Below, one piece after another: positions 9,460 to 20,758 of a stretch of 64,000 nucleotides of DNA. Made by a program: the position numbers and the translations under genes. The notes under the pieces are model-generated. The model was not told where the DNA came from and did no database searches. It saw only the letters and a program-made list of their open reading frames with translations. Every line of letters starts with the position of its first letter. The first letter of the stretch is position 1. This stretch comes from CAVWXT01 sp963759115 (GTDB taxonomy: Bacteria; Planctomycetota; Planctomycetia; Pirellulales; Thermoguttaceae), in the NCBI GenBank assembly GCA_963759115.1, contig CAVWXT010000005.1, positions 558,001 through 622,000 on the forward strand, given 5' to 3'.

Positions 9460-10253
9460 CTAGGGCGACAGCTCTGGGGGCAGTTCGCTGAGTCCGCGAA
9501 GGGTTGCCCGGACGACCGACTCCCAGGCCACCACCACTATGGACGTGCTTCCGTCGGCCTCGCGTACGGCAAACACACCGTGGGTCGGCTGCGAGAGGCT
9601 TTCGAGGAACTGATCGGGGATCACGGTTTCACCGTCGCGAAGGCGGAGTTCGATGGTCGTGCCTTCGCGCCGCAAGTGCCAGAGCCGGGCGAACGGCGCG
9701 GCCATTGTCGGTTGCCCTGCCGTGCCGACGCCGCCAGCAACCGGCGGCAGAATCGTCGCCGGCCTCGCCCGATCGTCCGAGAGAGCGCCGCGGGGGTTGG
9801 TTCAAGAGGAGGGCTCTCGCTCGGCGCGGTTGGCGTGCCAGCGTTCGATCGGTCGCGGCCGTCAGCGCGGTGCAGGCTGATCTCTTGTTCGATCTCTTGC
9901 TCAACCGGAACATTCTGGCAACTGGGAATTCGGAAGCGGGTGCCGCACTCGGGGCACTCGCCGGGCCCGCCCTGAAGATGGGACGGTCCTTGCAAACGAT
10001 GCCCGTTCGGGCAGAGGAACTCGATCTGAGGTTCCATCGGCGGCGGCACATGCCCAACATTCCCCGAATCGGTAAAGTCGGGGTGCGAAACGTTGGAGTC
10101 CGTTCCGGCCGTCTCTGGCATCGCGAGTTCCGCCGCATCCGGCACGCGGAACGCCACCCCACAGCGGGGGCATTTGGCCGCGCGCCCCGCGTGCTCCGCT
10201 TGACACCGAATTCGATCCCCATTCGGACAAAGAAACTCGATCATTGGCGGCAT
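9460..10253 (-). CDS. Protein with two N-terminal zinc ribbons, frameshifted
   Basis: The N-terminus (MPPMIEFLCPNGDRIRC...CPRCGVAFRVP) and a second unit about 75 residues later (IEFLCPNGHRLQGP...CPECGTRFRIP) are two related zinc-ribbon-like modules, each with the pattern FLCPNGxRxxxP-x-CPxCGxxFRxP. A proline-rich linker follows. The frame changes between about 9720 and 9790, after which the C-terminal domain reads MAAPFARLWHLRREGTTIELRL ... QPTHGVFAVREADGSTSIVVVAWESVVRA. I do not recognise that domain; it may bind a ligand or protein. No catalytic motif was seen. Confidence 0.6.
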
Positions 10254-10378
10254 AACTGGTTGTACCGATGATTTGAAATGGAGTGTTCGCGACGGGCGGC
10301 TGGCTTCCGGCGATCCGCTTCAAGCGTTGGCTGGCCACGGCAGTTGCGATGGCAGACAAACGGCCTGTCACTCCCTTA

Positions 10379-11723
10379 GGACCGGCGAATCAATAGGTGT
10401 CGGAGTTTTGTGGCATATCTGATAGACTGGGGGCTAGTGTATGGAGTTTCTCATGGTCCTTTTGAATGGAGCCAAGGATGGCCTTCGTATTTCAGTTGCA
10501 GTACGATCCGGAAGTGGTGGAACAGGTTCGGGCCTTTTATCAAACGTTGTCCGAGAAAGATGGACGACGGTATGCTGCCGTCGAGGCTCGGCGGCTGGGG
10601 CATGGCGGGATCGAGTATGTGGCCGAGGTGTTCGGATGCTCGCAGCGAACCATTGAACGCGGACTGGCCGAGTTGGACGAGTTGCCACACGATCCGGCAG
10701 CGGGACGAGTGCGACGAATTGGCGGCGGGCGAAAAAAAATGGTCGAGACCCAGCCCGAACTTGTGGAGAACTTGAAGTCGGTGCTGGAAGTCCGCACAGC
10801 GGGCAATCCCGATGACGCCGGCGTGCTGTGGACGGACCTCTCGTCGCGGCAACTCGCGGACACCGTGACGGACATGGGAACTCCCGTCAGTCCACCGGTC
10901 GTGCGAGACTGGATGAAAGAGCAGAAGTTGGGGCGACACAAGATCGCCAAGGTTTTGGCAGGCGGACACAGCCCTGATCGGGATGCCCAGTTCCTCCGCA
11001 TCGCCGAACTGAAGGCCAAGTACTTGGCGGCGGGCGACCCCGTGTTTTCCCTCGATACCAAGGCAAAAGAACATCTCGGGCAACTCTTTCGGGAGGGCCG
11101 CGTGTGGACCCAGCAGGCCTTCCGGGCGTTCGACCACGACTTTCCCAGTTGGGCTACCGGCGTCATTATTCCGCACGGCATCTACGACCTCCTTCGCAAT
11201 CGCGGCCATCTCAACATCGGCCTGAGCCACGACACGAGCCAATTCGCGTGCGACAGCTTCCGCTGGTACTGGAACCGTATCGGCCAACGATGCTACCCGC
11301 ACGCCAAGTTCCATCCTCTTGTTGTGCGACTGTGGCGGAAGCAATTCGGCGGCTCAGTATCTTTTCAAACAGGACTTGCAACACCTCGTCAACGAATTGG
11401 GAGTAGAAATCCGAGTGGCCCACTACCCAAGCTATTGCTCGAAGTTCAACCCGATTGAACGCCGTTTCTTTCCCCATGTCGGTCGCGCCTGCCAAGGAAT
11501 GCTGTTCGACACGCTCGACACCGTGGTCCGCCTGATGCGCAAAGCCTCGACCACCACCGGCCTGCAAACGACAGTCAATGTTATCCACCGCATCTATGAA
11601 ACCGGTCGCAAGGTCGCCGACAGCTTCAAAGCCGCCATGACCATTCTCTTTGACAACTTGCTGCCAAAATGGAACTACGTCGCCAAACCCCAATAATCCC
11701 GACAGTTATTGATTCGCCGGTCC
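10379..11723 (+). mobile_element. ISAzo13-type insertion sequence, second family
   Basis: The element carries one transposase gene between inverted repeats (GGACCGGCGAATCAATA at the left; its complement TATTGATTCGCCGGTCC at the right). TTA lies directly outside both ends, consistent with a TTA or TA target duplication. It differs in sequence from the ISAzo13-type copies at 5.8 kb and 58 kb, though the transposases are related. It sits 126 bases upstream of the zinc-ribbon gene, so it may have displaced that gene's promoter. Confidence 0.85.
10466..11696 (+). CDS. ISAzo13-family DDE transposase, frameshifted
   Basis: The N-terminus holds a helix-turn-helix region (VAEVFGCSQRTIERGLAEL) and GGGRKKMVETQPEL. 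The catalytic domain has D in PVFSLDTKAKEH, D in LLLCDCGGSN and E in KFNPIERRFF. The frame breaks near 11310, where one extra base separates CYPHAK from ILLLCDCGG. A run of eight A is present (10732-10739) but is read here without a shift, unlike in the other ISAzo13 copies. Either ATG 10466 or ATG 10478 could be the start. Confidence 0.85.
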
Positions 11724-11726
11724 TTA

Positions 11727-12117
11727 ACCGCATACACCACAAAGGATTGTGACTTCTTGCCCTGGCATTCGATCACGAACTGCCGCAAACGAGCCGCTCA
11801 AAGCCGATTACCGACCCCTGTTAGATCGTACGCCACGCACGGGCGGGCGACAATCTAGTTACGCTGCGCAGCGGCTCATCGGCAGGACGGACTCTGGCGG
11901 CGGCGTCTGTCCTCTTTTTTCCCGAGACGCTCAGCGCGAAAGAAGAGAAGAGGGACCGCTACCGTGGCACAAGCGTTTCTCCCACCGCCAAACCGGCTTG
12001 TGCCACGGAGCAAGTCCCCCTCTTCTCTGCCGGCCCTGCGCAATAGTGCCCGCACGCAGCCGGAAACGCCCGTCTGTCGCCGGTGACCGGACGGCCTCGT
12101 TGCCCGCTCTTTGCCCA
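11727..12117. other. Non-coding stretch with one palindrome
   Basis: No gene is supported in these 391 bases. They hold a perfect 13-bp inverted repeat, CCGTGGCACAAGC at 11962-11974 and GCTTGTGCCACGG at 11996-12008, enclosing 21 bases. This resembles other dispersed palindromes in the window and could serve as a terminator for the gene ending at 12118. Confidence 0.5.
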
Positions 12118-14011
12118 TCAACGCGAAGTCGCCCTTTCATGGGCCACCAGCCCTGGCACAATGCAGTTGGTCGGCTTCCGGATGGTGATATCGTGGGTCA
12201 GGATCTTCTCCTTGCCGACGAAGTAGGTGTGGAAGTCGGCCACGACGAGGTTATACGTCTTCTGTTGATCGTTCGGCACGACGCTCTTCACGTCCACGGG
12301 GCCCTTGATAGTATGGAGCCGCATCTCCGGTTGGAGTTGCCGGGCCTTGACCCATCCCTGGCCTGAGACCCAGAACACGTGCCCACCGGTCACGTTCAGC
12401 GTGTCGTCCGTGGTGTGGAGGGTGAAAAGCAACGCCCCCAATTGGTTCACCGTCGTCTTGAGAACCGGTTTAAGCGTGATTTGTCCGGATTCACAATCGC
12501 AGGCGAGGACGCGGTCGCCAACCCGAATCTTTTCAACGGGCACATACCCCAATTCCGTCCAGACCGGAGTTCCGGCCACCAGGCACGAGCAGTGCGACAC
12601 TTGCGGCAACCCTTGCAGCGTCGGGGCCTGGCCGACGGTGACGATAGGGTCGTAATTGACTTGATACGTGACGTTCGTCGGCTTGTCGCCCTGGCTGGTG
12701 ACTTCGTTGTAGTCGTCCCACCAGCCATACCAGGCGTCTGGGGATGCTGGCTGGGCATCGCCAGTGGCCGCCGCTAGGACCGAGCACAATCGCGCGTTCA
12801 AGTTGGCGGCGGATAGGTTTTGGACGGCAATCGCCGCCTGCTCCTGACGAGCGTGGACCACGGCCATCGCGCGCGACGGCCAGATCTGTCAATTGACGTT
12901 GCTGGTCTTGGGCGTTCAACCGGGCTTGCTCCTGCTGGAGGGCAGAGTCCGTCTGCAAGTCCGGTCTTAGCACTATCGCCCCCGATGGCAGGAATACGGC
13001 CGGATGGGCGACATCGAGCACTGCCAGTTCGCGTTTCTCCGGCCCGTCCTGATACAACGCGCGGCGCATGAGGAAGCCGCCATCCGGTGAACTGTAAAGG
13101 TCGTAACGCGCCTGGATCGGCGTACGCATCGCGCCCAACAGCGGCGGCACGTAGTCGTGCTTGCGCTGTTCCTTAAGGGCCGCGGTGGCTGCCGCCCGGA
13201 TCGGCTCCCAGGGCGAAAACACGGCCTGCCACGCCAGCGACTGCGCCGCCTCCGCCGCCTGCATGTCCTTCAACAACTCAATGCCCAGCAGCGCCGTCTC
13301 GCTGCCTTGCGAGCAGAAGACCGCCTCGATCGCGGGCACCACGTCGGGGTCCTTGATCGCCGTCAATTCCCGGTGAGCTAGCTCGCGAGCACGCCGGTTC
13401 GACCCCTCCAATCTCTTGCGCAAGTCTTCGAGCTTGGGCGTCCACCGATGAAGCGCCGCTTGGATGTTGTTGGCCCGCTGCTTCGCATCGGCGATCTCTT
13501 GCCGGCTGAGCCACGTTCCGTTGACCATCTGGAATCCAAGCTGACGCCGCGCTTCCAACTGATCCGGCGCCAGACTCAACACTTTGGTCCAGTGGGCGCG
13601 CGCCTGGTCGTCCAGCTTGCGTTTCGCACACCAGCGGGCCAGTTCGGTCTGACCGCCTTCGGTCTCCCGGTACTTTGGGCGAATCTCGCGGTACGCCGCA
13701 AGCTGCTTGTCCTGGGCGCTGCGTTGCTGCGCTTCGTCCCACCGCAGCCACTCCCTCTGCTTCTGGTCGTAAAGGAAGCCGCTCTGCCAATAGGCCGCCT
13801 CGCAGGGCGACGCCCGTTCGAGCGCCGGCTTGAGCAATTCCGCCCGGTCTTCGATGCCTTCCGTCGCCTCGCGCCGCAGTGTGTCATCGACGAGCTTCGC
13901 GGCGGCCCGGGCCTGTTCAGCCTTGGTGGCCGCCTCGACCGGCAGGGTCCACGACCAACTGGCGGCGACCATCACGGCCGCTACTGCCCATGTGGTTTCA
14001 ATGGCTTTCAT
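12118..14011 (-). CDS. Secreted helical-repeat protein with C-terminal Hint domain, frameshifted
   Basis: The start ATG at 14011 gives MKAIETTWAVAAVMVAASW, a signal peptide. Residues 30-180 are charged and helical (LSLAPDQLEARRQLGFQMVNGTWLS), and residues 190-300 look like HEAT-type repeats. Near 12860 the frame changes into the C-terminal piece containing a Hint (intein-type) domain: Cys in HCSCLVAGTPV, LNVTGGHVFWVSGQGWVKA, and a final block HTYFVGKEKILTHD. The Hint ends in HD rather than HN, so self-cleavage without splicing is more likely than protein splicing. Only about 20 residues follow it, so no toxin domain is attached as sequenced. Confidence 0.75.
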
Positions 14012-14284
14012 GCTTTGCTCCTACCCAAGAAACGATCGCCTGGATCTTCGTGTGTGGTCCGCTCGGCAATCCGCACGGCTTGGCCGTGCCGCCTATTGCA
14101 GCAGTTCGCGTGCCATCGCCACGTATGGGTCCTCCCGCCGACAAAATCCGTGTAACGAGGGTGAAAAATGAGGTCAGATTGACGGCGAGTGTGGTCAGAG
14201 TGATTTTTGTGGCCATCGCACGAACCGACGCGCAGCGAGACTGAAGTCGTGCGACCCATCGCAGGGTCCTTTCGGAGCCGCTTC

Positions 14285-15670
14285 CTAATCGCCGCTCGCC
14301 TCGGCAAGTGGCGGCAGCTTTTTCAGCAGCAACCGTCCGTCGTGGTCGACAGACTCGGGGTAGTTCCTTCGAATTTCGGCGTATAGGGCCCGCGCCTCGT
14401 CGACCCTGCCGCTCGTCTGGCGAACCTTCCCGAGCAGGAATCTTGCCAGGGCCCCCACTTGCACGCCATCGCCAAAGTAGCAGTCGGTATAGTCGGAAAT
14501 CGCCAGCCTATAATACGCGATCTGCTCGTCGCCGCGGCTCGCTTGACCGAGGCACACGACGGCGCAGCCCGCCCGGTTCGAACTGGGGAATTTCTCCAAC
14601 AGCACTCGGAGGTTTGTTCGAGCTTCTTCGATATTCAATGTCCTGTCTTGGGCATGATAGAGCAGTCCGATTTCGCTCAGTTCCTGTTGGGAGAACCGTT
14701 TCCTATCCTCGGCCATGCGGCTCCGGGCTTTGGTTCGCTGTCTTAGCAGCATCGAGGATGTGGCTCTCGCCTCGGCGACGCTTGTCGTGGCAGGCGCGAA
14801 CACCTGAAAGCTCTCGACGGCGCCACGCCGCAGCCACATGAGCAGTCCGTGCCTGTAATAGGTTAGCATTTTCGTCGTTGGGTGATTGACAGTGTAATCC
14901 GACTCGCCGTACGCCGCCCGGGCATCGGCCTCGGACGAGCCGATTCGTACGCCTGAGCCCAGCGACCGGCTGAATCCCTCGCCGAACCGAAGATGATTCG
15001 TGCCGCGGGCATCGTCAATCATGCAATCGACGTGATACGTTGATTTCCATGAAATCCACTCAGACTCCGGATCGTTGTTGGGATCCGGCGGGCCAAACGT
15101 CTTGATCAATTCCTGGCGGCTGGCGCCCAGCCGAAAGCCTCCCCAGCCGACACCTTCCGCAACCATCGGATCGCCGACCGGCGGGCTCGAAGAGGGTATG
15201 GACCCCGGAACGGCCGCAATGCGAAGCCCTGCTACGCGATTCAGAGTTGCACCAAGATAATTCGAACCGGTCTTGCTGGCCGGTGGCGCCTCGATAAGCA
15301 CCAGGTTGTCCGGGTCGACGATCCGCCACACGAACTCGGTCAGTCGCTTGTCGTCCGGGTCCACCATAACCATCCGATCGCCGTCGACCTGGTAAATGCC
15401 GCTAAATACGCCGGCCCGGAGTATCCTGTAGCGACCTCCGCCCAAGGGCAGAATGCTCGCGGGACGCACAATGCCATTCGGCAAATTGATCGACCACTCT
15501 CCCGCGGCAGCAACCGCAGGGGGCCTTGTGCGCGCTTGTATGGCCACTGGCGGTATCCGCGGCTCGACAGCAGGGGGAGGAGCCTTGGACATGGGCGGCG
15601 GGGTAAACTCAGGTGGACTGGCCATGAACAGCATCAACAGAAGCGGCACGAATGCAAGCGCACGGCGCAA
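14285..15670 (-). CDS. Probable C-terminal (periplasmic) part of the adjacent Ser/Thr kinase
   Basis: The segment opens with a hydrophobic helix (LAFVPLLLMLFMASP) and a proline-rich stretch. A beta-rich domain with GVGWGGFRLGASRQELIKTFGPP follows (a SmpA-like pattern of recurring short sensor domains), and then a helical, TPR-like tail (LLEKFPSSNRAGCAVVCLGQ; EIRRNYPESVDHDGRLLLKKL). It has no ATG at its left end; only TTG fits. The upstream kinase frame ends in RSFVLLAL exactly where this frame takes over. A one-base frameshift probably separates two parts of one membrane kinase. If so, the kinase is cytoplasmic and this part is outside. Confidence 0.55.
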   Translation of the reverse strand: MRRALAFVPLLLMLFMASPPEFTPPPMSKAPPPAVEPRIPPVAIQARTRPPAVAAAGEWSINLPNGIVRPASILPLGGGRYRILRAGVFSGIYQVDGDRMVMVDPDDKRLTEFVWRIVDPDNLVLIEAPPASKTGSNYLGATLNRVAGLRIAAVPGSIPSSSPPVGDPMVAEGVGWGGFRLGASRQELIKTFGPPDPNNDPESEWISWKSTYHVDCMIDDARGTNHLRFGEGFSRSLGSGVRIGSSEADARAAYGESDYTVNHPTTKMLTYYRHGLLMWLRRGAVESFQVFAPATTSVAEARATSSMLLRQRTKARSRMAEDRKRFSQQELSEIGLLYHAQDRTLNIEEARTNLRVLLEKFPSSNRAGCAVVCLGQASRGDEQIAYYRLAISDYTDCYFGDGVQVGALARFLLGKVRQTSGRVDEARALYAEIRRNYPESVDHDGRLLLKKLPPLAEASGD

Positions 15671-17545
15671 AGAGCCAGCAGCACGAACGAGCGACGACGC
15701 TTCGGCTGAGGCAGCCCGCCCTCCAACTGCCGGCGGGCCTCGGCCACATGCAGTCGTGCCTTAAGCATGTTCTGCTGGCTGCGGAGGCGGGCCAGCGTGG
15801 CGTCGGCAGCGTCCAACTGGCGCTGAAGGTCTTCGACCTGTTCTCGCGGCACTTCACCCTTCAGGCGGCGGCCTTCCTCCAGCAACTCCGCCAACCGATC
15901 GCGGCGCCGCTGGTAATGCGCCACGGCGGCGTCCACTTGCTGCACGGTACCCTGCATCTCCTGGACGAATTCCGGCGCGTGGCGGCGAAACATCGTGGCC
16001 GCCCAATCGCGAACGCCTTGAAGACGTCGCTGTTTTAGCAGGTCTGCGAATCCTACGGGCAACTCCAGACTCGGGCGGCAATTCGGGCAATTCCGGCAAC
16101 TCGGCACTGTAGCGCGCCGATGGGCCGAGATCCTCCCGTCGTTGTTGGGCAGGCACTTCAACTGTTTGTTGGGGCGGACGTTCCACTGATTGTTGGGGTG
16201 GCAGTTGAACTGCCACCCCAGCCGGCGTCACCCTAGCCGGCGCCGCGGCGGGGGACGCCAGGGGTTGGCCCTGCCGATACGCCGCGACGTCGGCCAACAC
16301 GGCCCCACAATCGGAATATCGCTCTTCCGGTTCCTTCGCCATCATGCGGGCGATGATCTGCGCGACCGCCGGCGGCACGCCAGGCGCGGCCTTCTCCAGA
16401 GGAAACGGCGCCTCATAGGCGTGCTGGAAGATCATTGCCGTCGGACTGTCGGCCACAAATGGCAATCGGCCGGAAATAAGCTGGTACCACAACACGCCCA
16501 ACGCGTAGATGTCGGTGCGGGCATCGACATTGCGGCCGCGGGCCTGTTCGGGGGCAATGTAGTCAACCGTCCCCATGACGACGCCCGTGGCGGTCATGCG
16601 AGAGTCCTCGCCGAGCCGGCGGACCAGTCCGAAATCGACCAGCATGGCCCGGCCCGAGTTGCGCTCGATCAGGATGTTGGCCGGCTTGACGTCGCGATGG
16701 ATCAGCCCCTTGGCGTGGGCGGCCTGGAGACCGGCCAGGCACTGCCCGACCAGTTCCAAGGCCTCGTCGACGGCCAGCGGCCCCTGCCGCTTGAGCCGGG
16801 CGGCCAACGACTCCCCGTCGACATATTGCATGGCGAAGAAATGATGGCCCGCCTCTTCGCCGATGAAGTAGATCGGCACGACATTCGGATGGGCCACGCT
16901 GGCCGCCGCCGTGGCCTCGGCATGAAATCGGCGGACGAATTCCGCATCGCGGGCCAATTGTGGCGGAAGCACCTTGATGGCAACCGGCCGGTCGAGCGAT
17001 TCGTCGTAGCCGCGATAGACGTCGCCCATCCCGCCGCCGCCGATTTGCGCAAGAATGCGAAAGTGCCCCAGCCGCTCGAAGGGAAGGTTTTTGGCCACCG
17101 ACGGGTCAAACGGCGGTTTCGTCCCGCGCGGCGGCGTGTCGCCGTCGGGCAGGATCACGCTGCCCTGTGTCGGGGTCTCGTGCATGGCCGCGGGCGACTC
17201 GAGCATCTCCGTCTTCCACAACACATTGTCCAAGGCCGCAATTAGCGCGTCGCAACTGTCGAACCGCTCTGCCGAATCAAACCCCAACGTCCGCTCCAGC
17301 AGAGGCCGGACGGAGGCGGGAAGACGCGCCTTGATCGTCGCATCGTAGATGTACGACACGATCGGTTCGCCGGTCACGAGCCGGCACAGCAGAACGCCCA
17401 CGATATTCAGCGCCTTGCCGAAGTACAAGAGGCAGTTCAAGACCGACTGGCCGAAAACGACAACCGAACCTCCGCGCCTTCGGCTCACCGGCGCTAACGC
17501 ATGGATGCCGCTGACCAGGGCGACAACGAGCATGTTGACGGCCAT
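15671..17545 (-). CDS. Ser/Thr protein kinase (PknB-like), frameshifted
   Basis: A full Hanks-type kinase domain is present: glycine loop IGGGGMGDVYRG, VAIKVL lysine, IHRDVKPANIL catalytic loop, VDFGLVRR, and APEQARG with a SGRLPF block. A proline/glutamine-rich linker follows (QQSVERPPQQTVEVPAQQ), then a frameshift near 16060 into a coiled coil (LEEGRRLKGEVPREQVEDLQRQLDAADATLARLRSQQNML) and a likely membrane helix. The roughly 100 residues before the kinase look like the end of a second kinase C-lobe (VLLCRLVTGEP ... RPLLERTLGFDSAERF), so the locus may be a truncated double kinase. The real start is uncertain. Confidence 0.85.
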
Positions 17546-17667
17546 CCGTCCCGCCCGTAAACTGCTCTATCAACGCGGATGGCGAGCGGGCATTCCTTGC
17601 GGCGGTCAACAGAATCACCGCGAAACGATAGCGTTGCTGATCCTCGGAAAGAAGACAGGATGCAAAC

Positions 17668-19158
17668 ATGATCTCACGAACTGGATGGGCGGCTCTTGGG
17701 GGAATCTGCCTGCTGTCGTTCCTTGCGGGCGCTGCGGCCGCTGCGGAAAATGCCTACGAGCCCAATTGGCAATCGCTCGATAAGCGGCCGTGCCCCCAGT
17801 GGTTTCTCGACGCTAAGTTCGGCATCTTCATCCACTGGGGCGTCTATTCGGTCCCATCCTGGGGCAAGACGGGCGAATACGCCGAGTGGTATTGGAACCG
17901 CATGCACGACAAAAAGCCAGACAACGTTTGGTGGCAGTTCCATCGGCGGAACTACGGGGAGGATTTCCCCTACCAGGATTTCGCCCCGAAGTTTCGGGCC
18001 GAGTTGTTCGACGCCAAGAAGTGGGCCGACGTCTTCGCCCGCTCCGGCGCCAAGTACATCGTGCCCACCTCGAAACACCACGAGGGCTTCTGCCTCTGGC
18101 CGAGCGCCGAGGCCAGCAAGACGTGGGGCCGGCCCTGGAACGCAGTCGAGATCGGTCCCCAGCGCGACCTGATGGCCGAACTGGCCGAAGCCACGCGCCA
18201 ACGCGGCCTCAAGTTCGGCTTCTACTATTCGCTCTACGAATGGTACAACCCGCTCTGGCTCACCGACCGCAAGCGTTTCGTGGACGAGCACCTGTTCCCG
18301 CAGTTCAAGGACGTCGTCACCCGCTATCGGCCGGCCATTATCTTCAGCGACGGCGAATGGGACCTGCCCTCTAAGGACTGGAAGAGCGAGCAACTGCTGG
18401 CCTGGTTGTTCAACGAATCTCCTTGCAAGGACGAAGTCGTGATCAACGACCGCTGGGGCAAGGACTGCCGGCACAAACACGGCGGTTACTGGACCACCGA
18501 ATACGCCGCCGGGCTGAAGGACGCAAGCCACCCCTGGGAGGAAAGCCGCGGCATGGCCTACTCCTACGGCTACAACCGCGCCGAGCGGATCGACGACTAC
18601 AAGACGGCCCGCGAGTTCATCTTCGTGCTCTGCGATCTGGTGAGCCGCGGCGGCAATCTCCTCTTGGACATCGGCCCCGCCGCCGACGGCACGATTCCCG
18701 TCATCATGGAACAGCGTCTGTTGGAGATCGGCGACTGGCTCCGCGTCAACGGCGAGGCCATCTACGGCACGCGCCATGCCGGCCGCGACTGCCAATGGAG
18801 CGAAGGCAAGCGGCCGGGCCAGCAGTTCGGCGAGTTCATGGTCAAGTACAACCTGATGGAGCAAGTCGGCCAGAAACCCAAGGGCGGCATGGCGGTCAAG
18901 CAGGCGTTCTTTACGAAGAAGCCCGGCGCCCTTTACGCCATCACGCCCGGCTGGCCGGGCAAGGAACTGGTTCTGCGCGACGTCAAGGCACCGTTCGATG
19001 CCACCGTCACGATGCTCGGGGTGCCAGGCGTTTTGAAACACAGGGTTGAGGGCAGCGTCCTCACCATTACGATGCCGGACTTGGACCCCGACGCCGCGCC
19101 CTGTTGCCACGCCTACGCCCTGAAGATCACCGGGGCGGAGTTGCTTCCCGAGCCGTAA
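17668..19158 (+). CDS. Secreted alpha-L-fucosidase, GH29
   Basis: The 496-residue product has a signal peptide (MISRTGWAALGGICLLSFLAG, cleavage near AAAAAENAY). It carries the GH29 signatures: WFLDAKFGIFIHWGVYSVP, YIVPTSKHHEGFCLW, KFGFYYSLYEWYNPLW and AIIFSDGEWDLP. The aspartate in SDGEW is the expected nucleophile. The C-terminal part (LVSRGGNLLLDIGPAADG) is also standard. It would release fucose from glycans outside the cytoplasm. The next gene, also a glycosidase with a signal peptide, follows after 91 bases on the same strand, suggesting shared use in polysaccharide breakdown. The gene is intact. Confidence 0.93.
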   Translation: MISRTGWAALGGICLLSFLAGAAAAAENAYEPNWQSLDKRPCPQWFLDAKFGIFIHWGVYSVPSWGKTGEYAEWYWNRMHDKKPDNVWWQFHRRNYGEDFPYQDFAPKFRAELFDAKKWADVFARSGAKYIVPTSKHHEGFCLWPSAEASKTWGRPWNAVEIGPQRDLMAELAEATRQRGLKFGFYYSLYEWYNPLWLTDRKRFVDEHLFPQFKDVVTRYRPAIIFSDGEWDLPSKDWKSEQLLAWLFNESPCKDEVVINDRWGKDCRHKHGGYWTTEYAAGLKDASHPWEESRGMAYSYGYNRAERIDDYKTAREFIFVLCDLVSRGGNLLLDIGPAADGTIPVIMEQRLLEIGDWLRVNGEAIYGTRHAGRDCQWSEGKRPGQQFGEFMVKYNLMEQVGQKPKGGMAVKQAFFTKKPGALYAITPGWPGKELVLRDVKAPFDATVTMLGVPGVLKHRVEGSVLTITMPDLDPDAAPCCHAYALKITGAELLPEP

Positions 19159-19249
19159 CGCGCTAGAGTTCTTCAAGAGACCTGCGCGGGATGCGATTGT
19201 GGGCGCCATCGGCGCCTTCCAACAGACACAACGTCACAGGGGTACTTTC

Positions 19250-20717
19250 ATGCGATATTCCTCTCGTTGTGCGCCGCCTCTTGTTGTTCTGGCCCTCTTG
19301 GGATTGTGTGGCACGGCCGTGGCCGCCGAGGGGCCGGCCGAGTCCAGCAAGCCTTCCCAATACGCCGTCCGCGGACCGCTCCGCGTCTTTCCCGCCAACC
19401 CGCGGTATTTCACCGACGGATCGGGGAAGGCCGTCTACCTCACCGGCTCTCACACCTGGTCGAACTTCCAGAATTGGGGCATCCACAAGGCGGTGGATTT
19501 CGACGCTTATCTGGACTTCTTGCAGGCACACAATCACAACTTCACGCGGCTATGGGTGACCGACACCGCGTGGAGCCCGCCCTATACCGACGAATCCGGC
19601 AACAAGCACGATGGCGAATACTCCGAGCCGCAGCCATTCGTGCGGACAGGGCCAGGCGATGCGCTGGATGGAAAGCCGAAGTTCGATCTCACGAAACTCA
19701 ACCCTGCGTATTTCGACGAGTTGCGGCGACGCGTGGCGGCGGCGCAGCGTCGCGGGATCTACGTCGCGGTGATGCTGTTCGACACCTGGGGCGTCAGCGG
19801 CTACTTCCCCTATTCCCCCAACAACAAGCAGTGGAAGGGAAGTCCTTACAACGCGGCCAACAACGTCAACGGCATCAACGGCGACCCCAACGGAGACGGC
19901 AAGGGGATCGAGATTCACTCACTCGATATGCCGGCGGTCACGCGGGTTGAGGAAGCATACGTGTGCAAAGTCGTCGATACGCTGAACGACCTGGACAACC
20001 TGATCTACGAGGTCTGCAACGAGGGAGGCACTCTGGAGTGGAACCAACATTTTGCCGACTTCATCCGCGACTACGAGGCAATGAAGCCGAAACAACACCC
20101 CATCGGGATCACCGCACCGGCCGACAACGAGAAACTCGGGGCGGCGCGCGCCGACTGGATCGCGGCGTGGGGGGCTGAGTGGAAATTGCACCTCAAAAAC
20201 CCCTACGAGATCAATCCACCGGCCGCGGACGGAAAGAAGGTGATCGTCGCCGACACCGATCACATCGAACTGCCAAGAGACTCCGAGGATCCCCACGTGC
20301 CGGCGATCTGGGTGTGGAGGAGTTTCACGCGCAGGCCTGAACCCCATCCACATGGACAGCATGGCGCCGTTGGGGACGGGCACGCCCGATGGACCGGGCA
20401 CCAAGAACGCCCGGCAGGCGATGGGGAATACCCGTCGTTATGCGACGCGGATGAACCTTGCCGAGGTGATTCCGCACGGCGAGATGGCTTCCAGCGGGTA
20501 TTGCCTGGCCAATCCGGGCAAGGAATACCTGGTCTATCTGCCCGAGGGCGGCGAGGTCAAGCTGGACCTCTCCGAGGCGAAAGGGAAATTCTCGGTCGAG
20601 TGGATGCATCCGATCACGGGGAAGATCACACTTGGCGCGGCCTTGGACGGCGGACAATGGCAATCGCTCAAGGCGCCCTTTGTGGGCGATGCCGTTCTCT
20701 ACTTGCGGGCTCGGTAA
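19250..20717 (+). CDS. Secreted glycoside hydrolase (DUF4038/apiosidase-like), frameshifted
   Basis: The start ATG at 19250 gives MRYSSRCAPPLVVLALLGLCG, a signal peptide. The body has a TIM-barrel start (RYFTDGSGKAVYLTGSHTW), NFTRLWVTDTAW, and IYEVCNEGGTLEWNQHF, where NE is the likely acid/base pair position. A frameshift near 20330 leads to the C-terminal part (GTKNARQAMGNTRRYATRMNLAEVIP) and a beta domain (GYCLANPGKEYLVYLPEGG), the pattern of putative collagen-binding tails in DUF4038-type proteins. Substrate is unknown; the fucosidase next door suggests a shared plant or algal glycan. Confidence 0.75.
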
Positions 20718-20758
20718 GCAGCGTCGTCGTGCCCGTTCGCTTGGCGGCAACGCGACGC

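Noticed and set aside
17674..19209. A 511-codon open frame antisense to the fucosidase gene
   Set aside because: The sense strand encodes an intact GH29 enzyme with all motifs. High GC makes long antisense frames common here.
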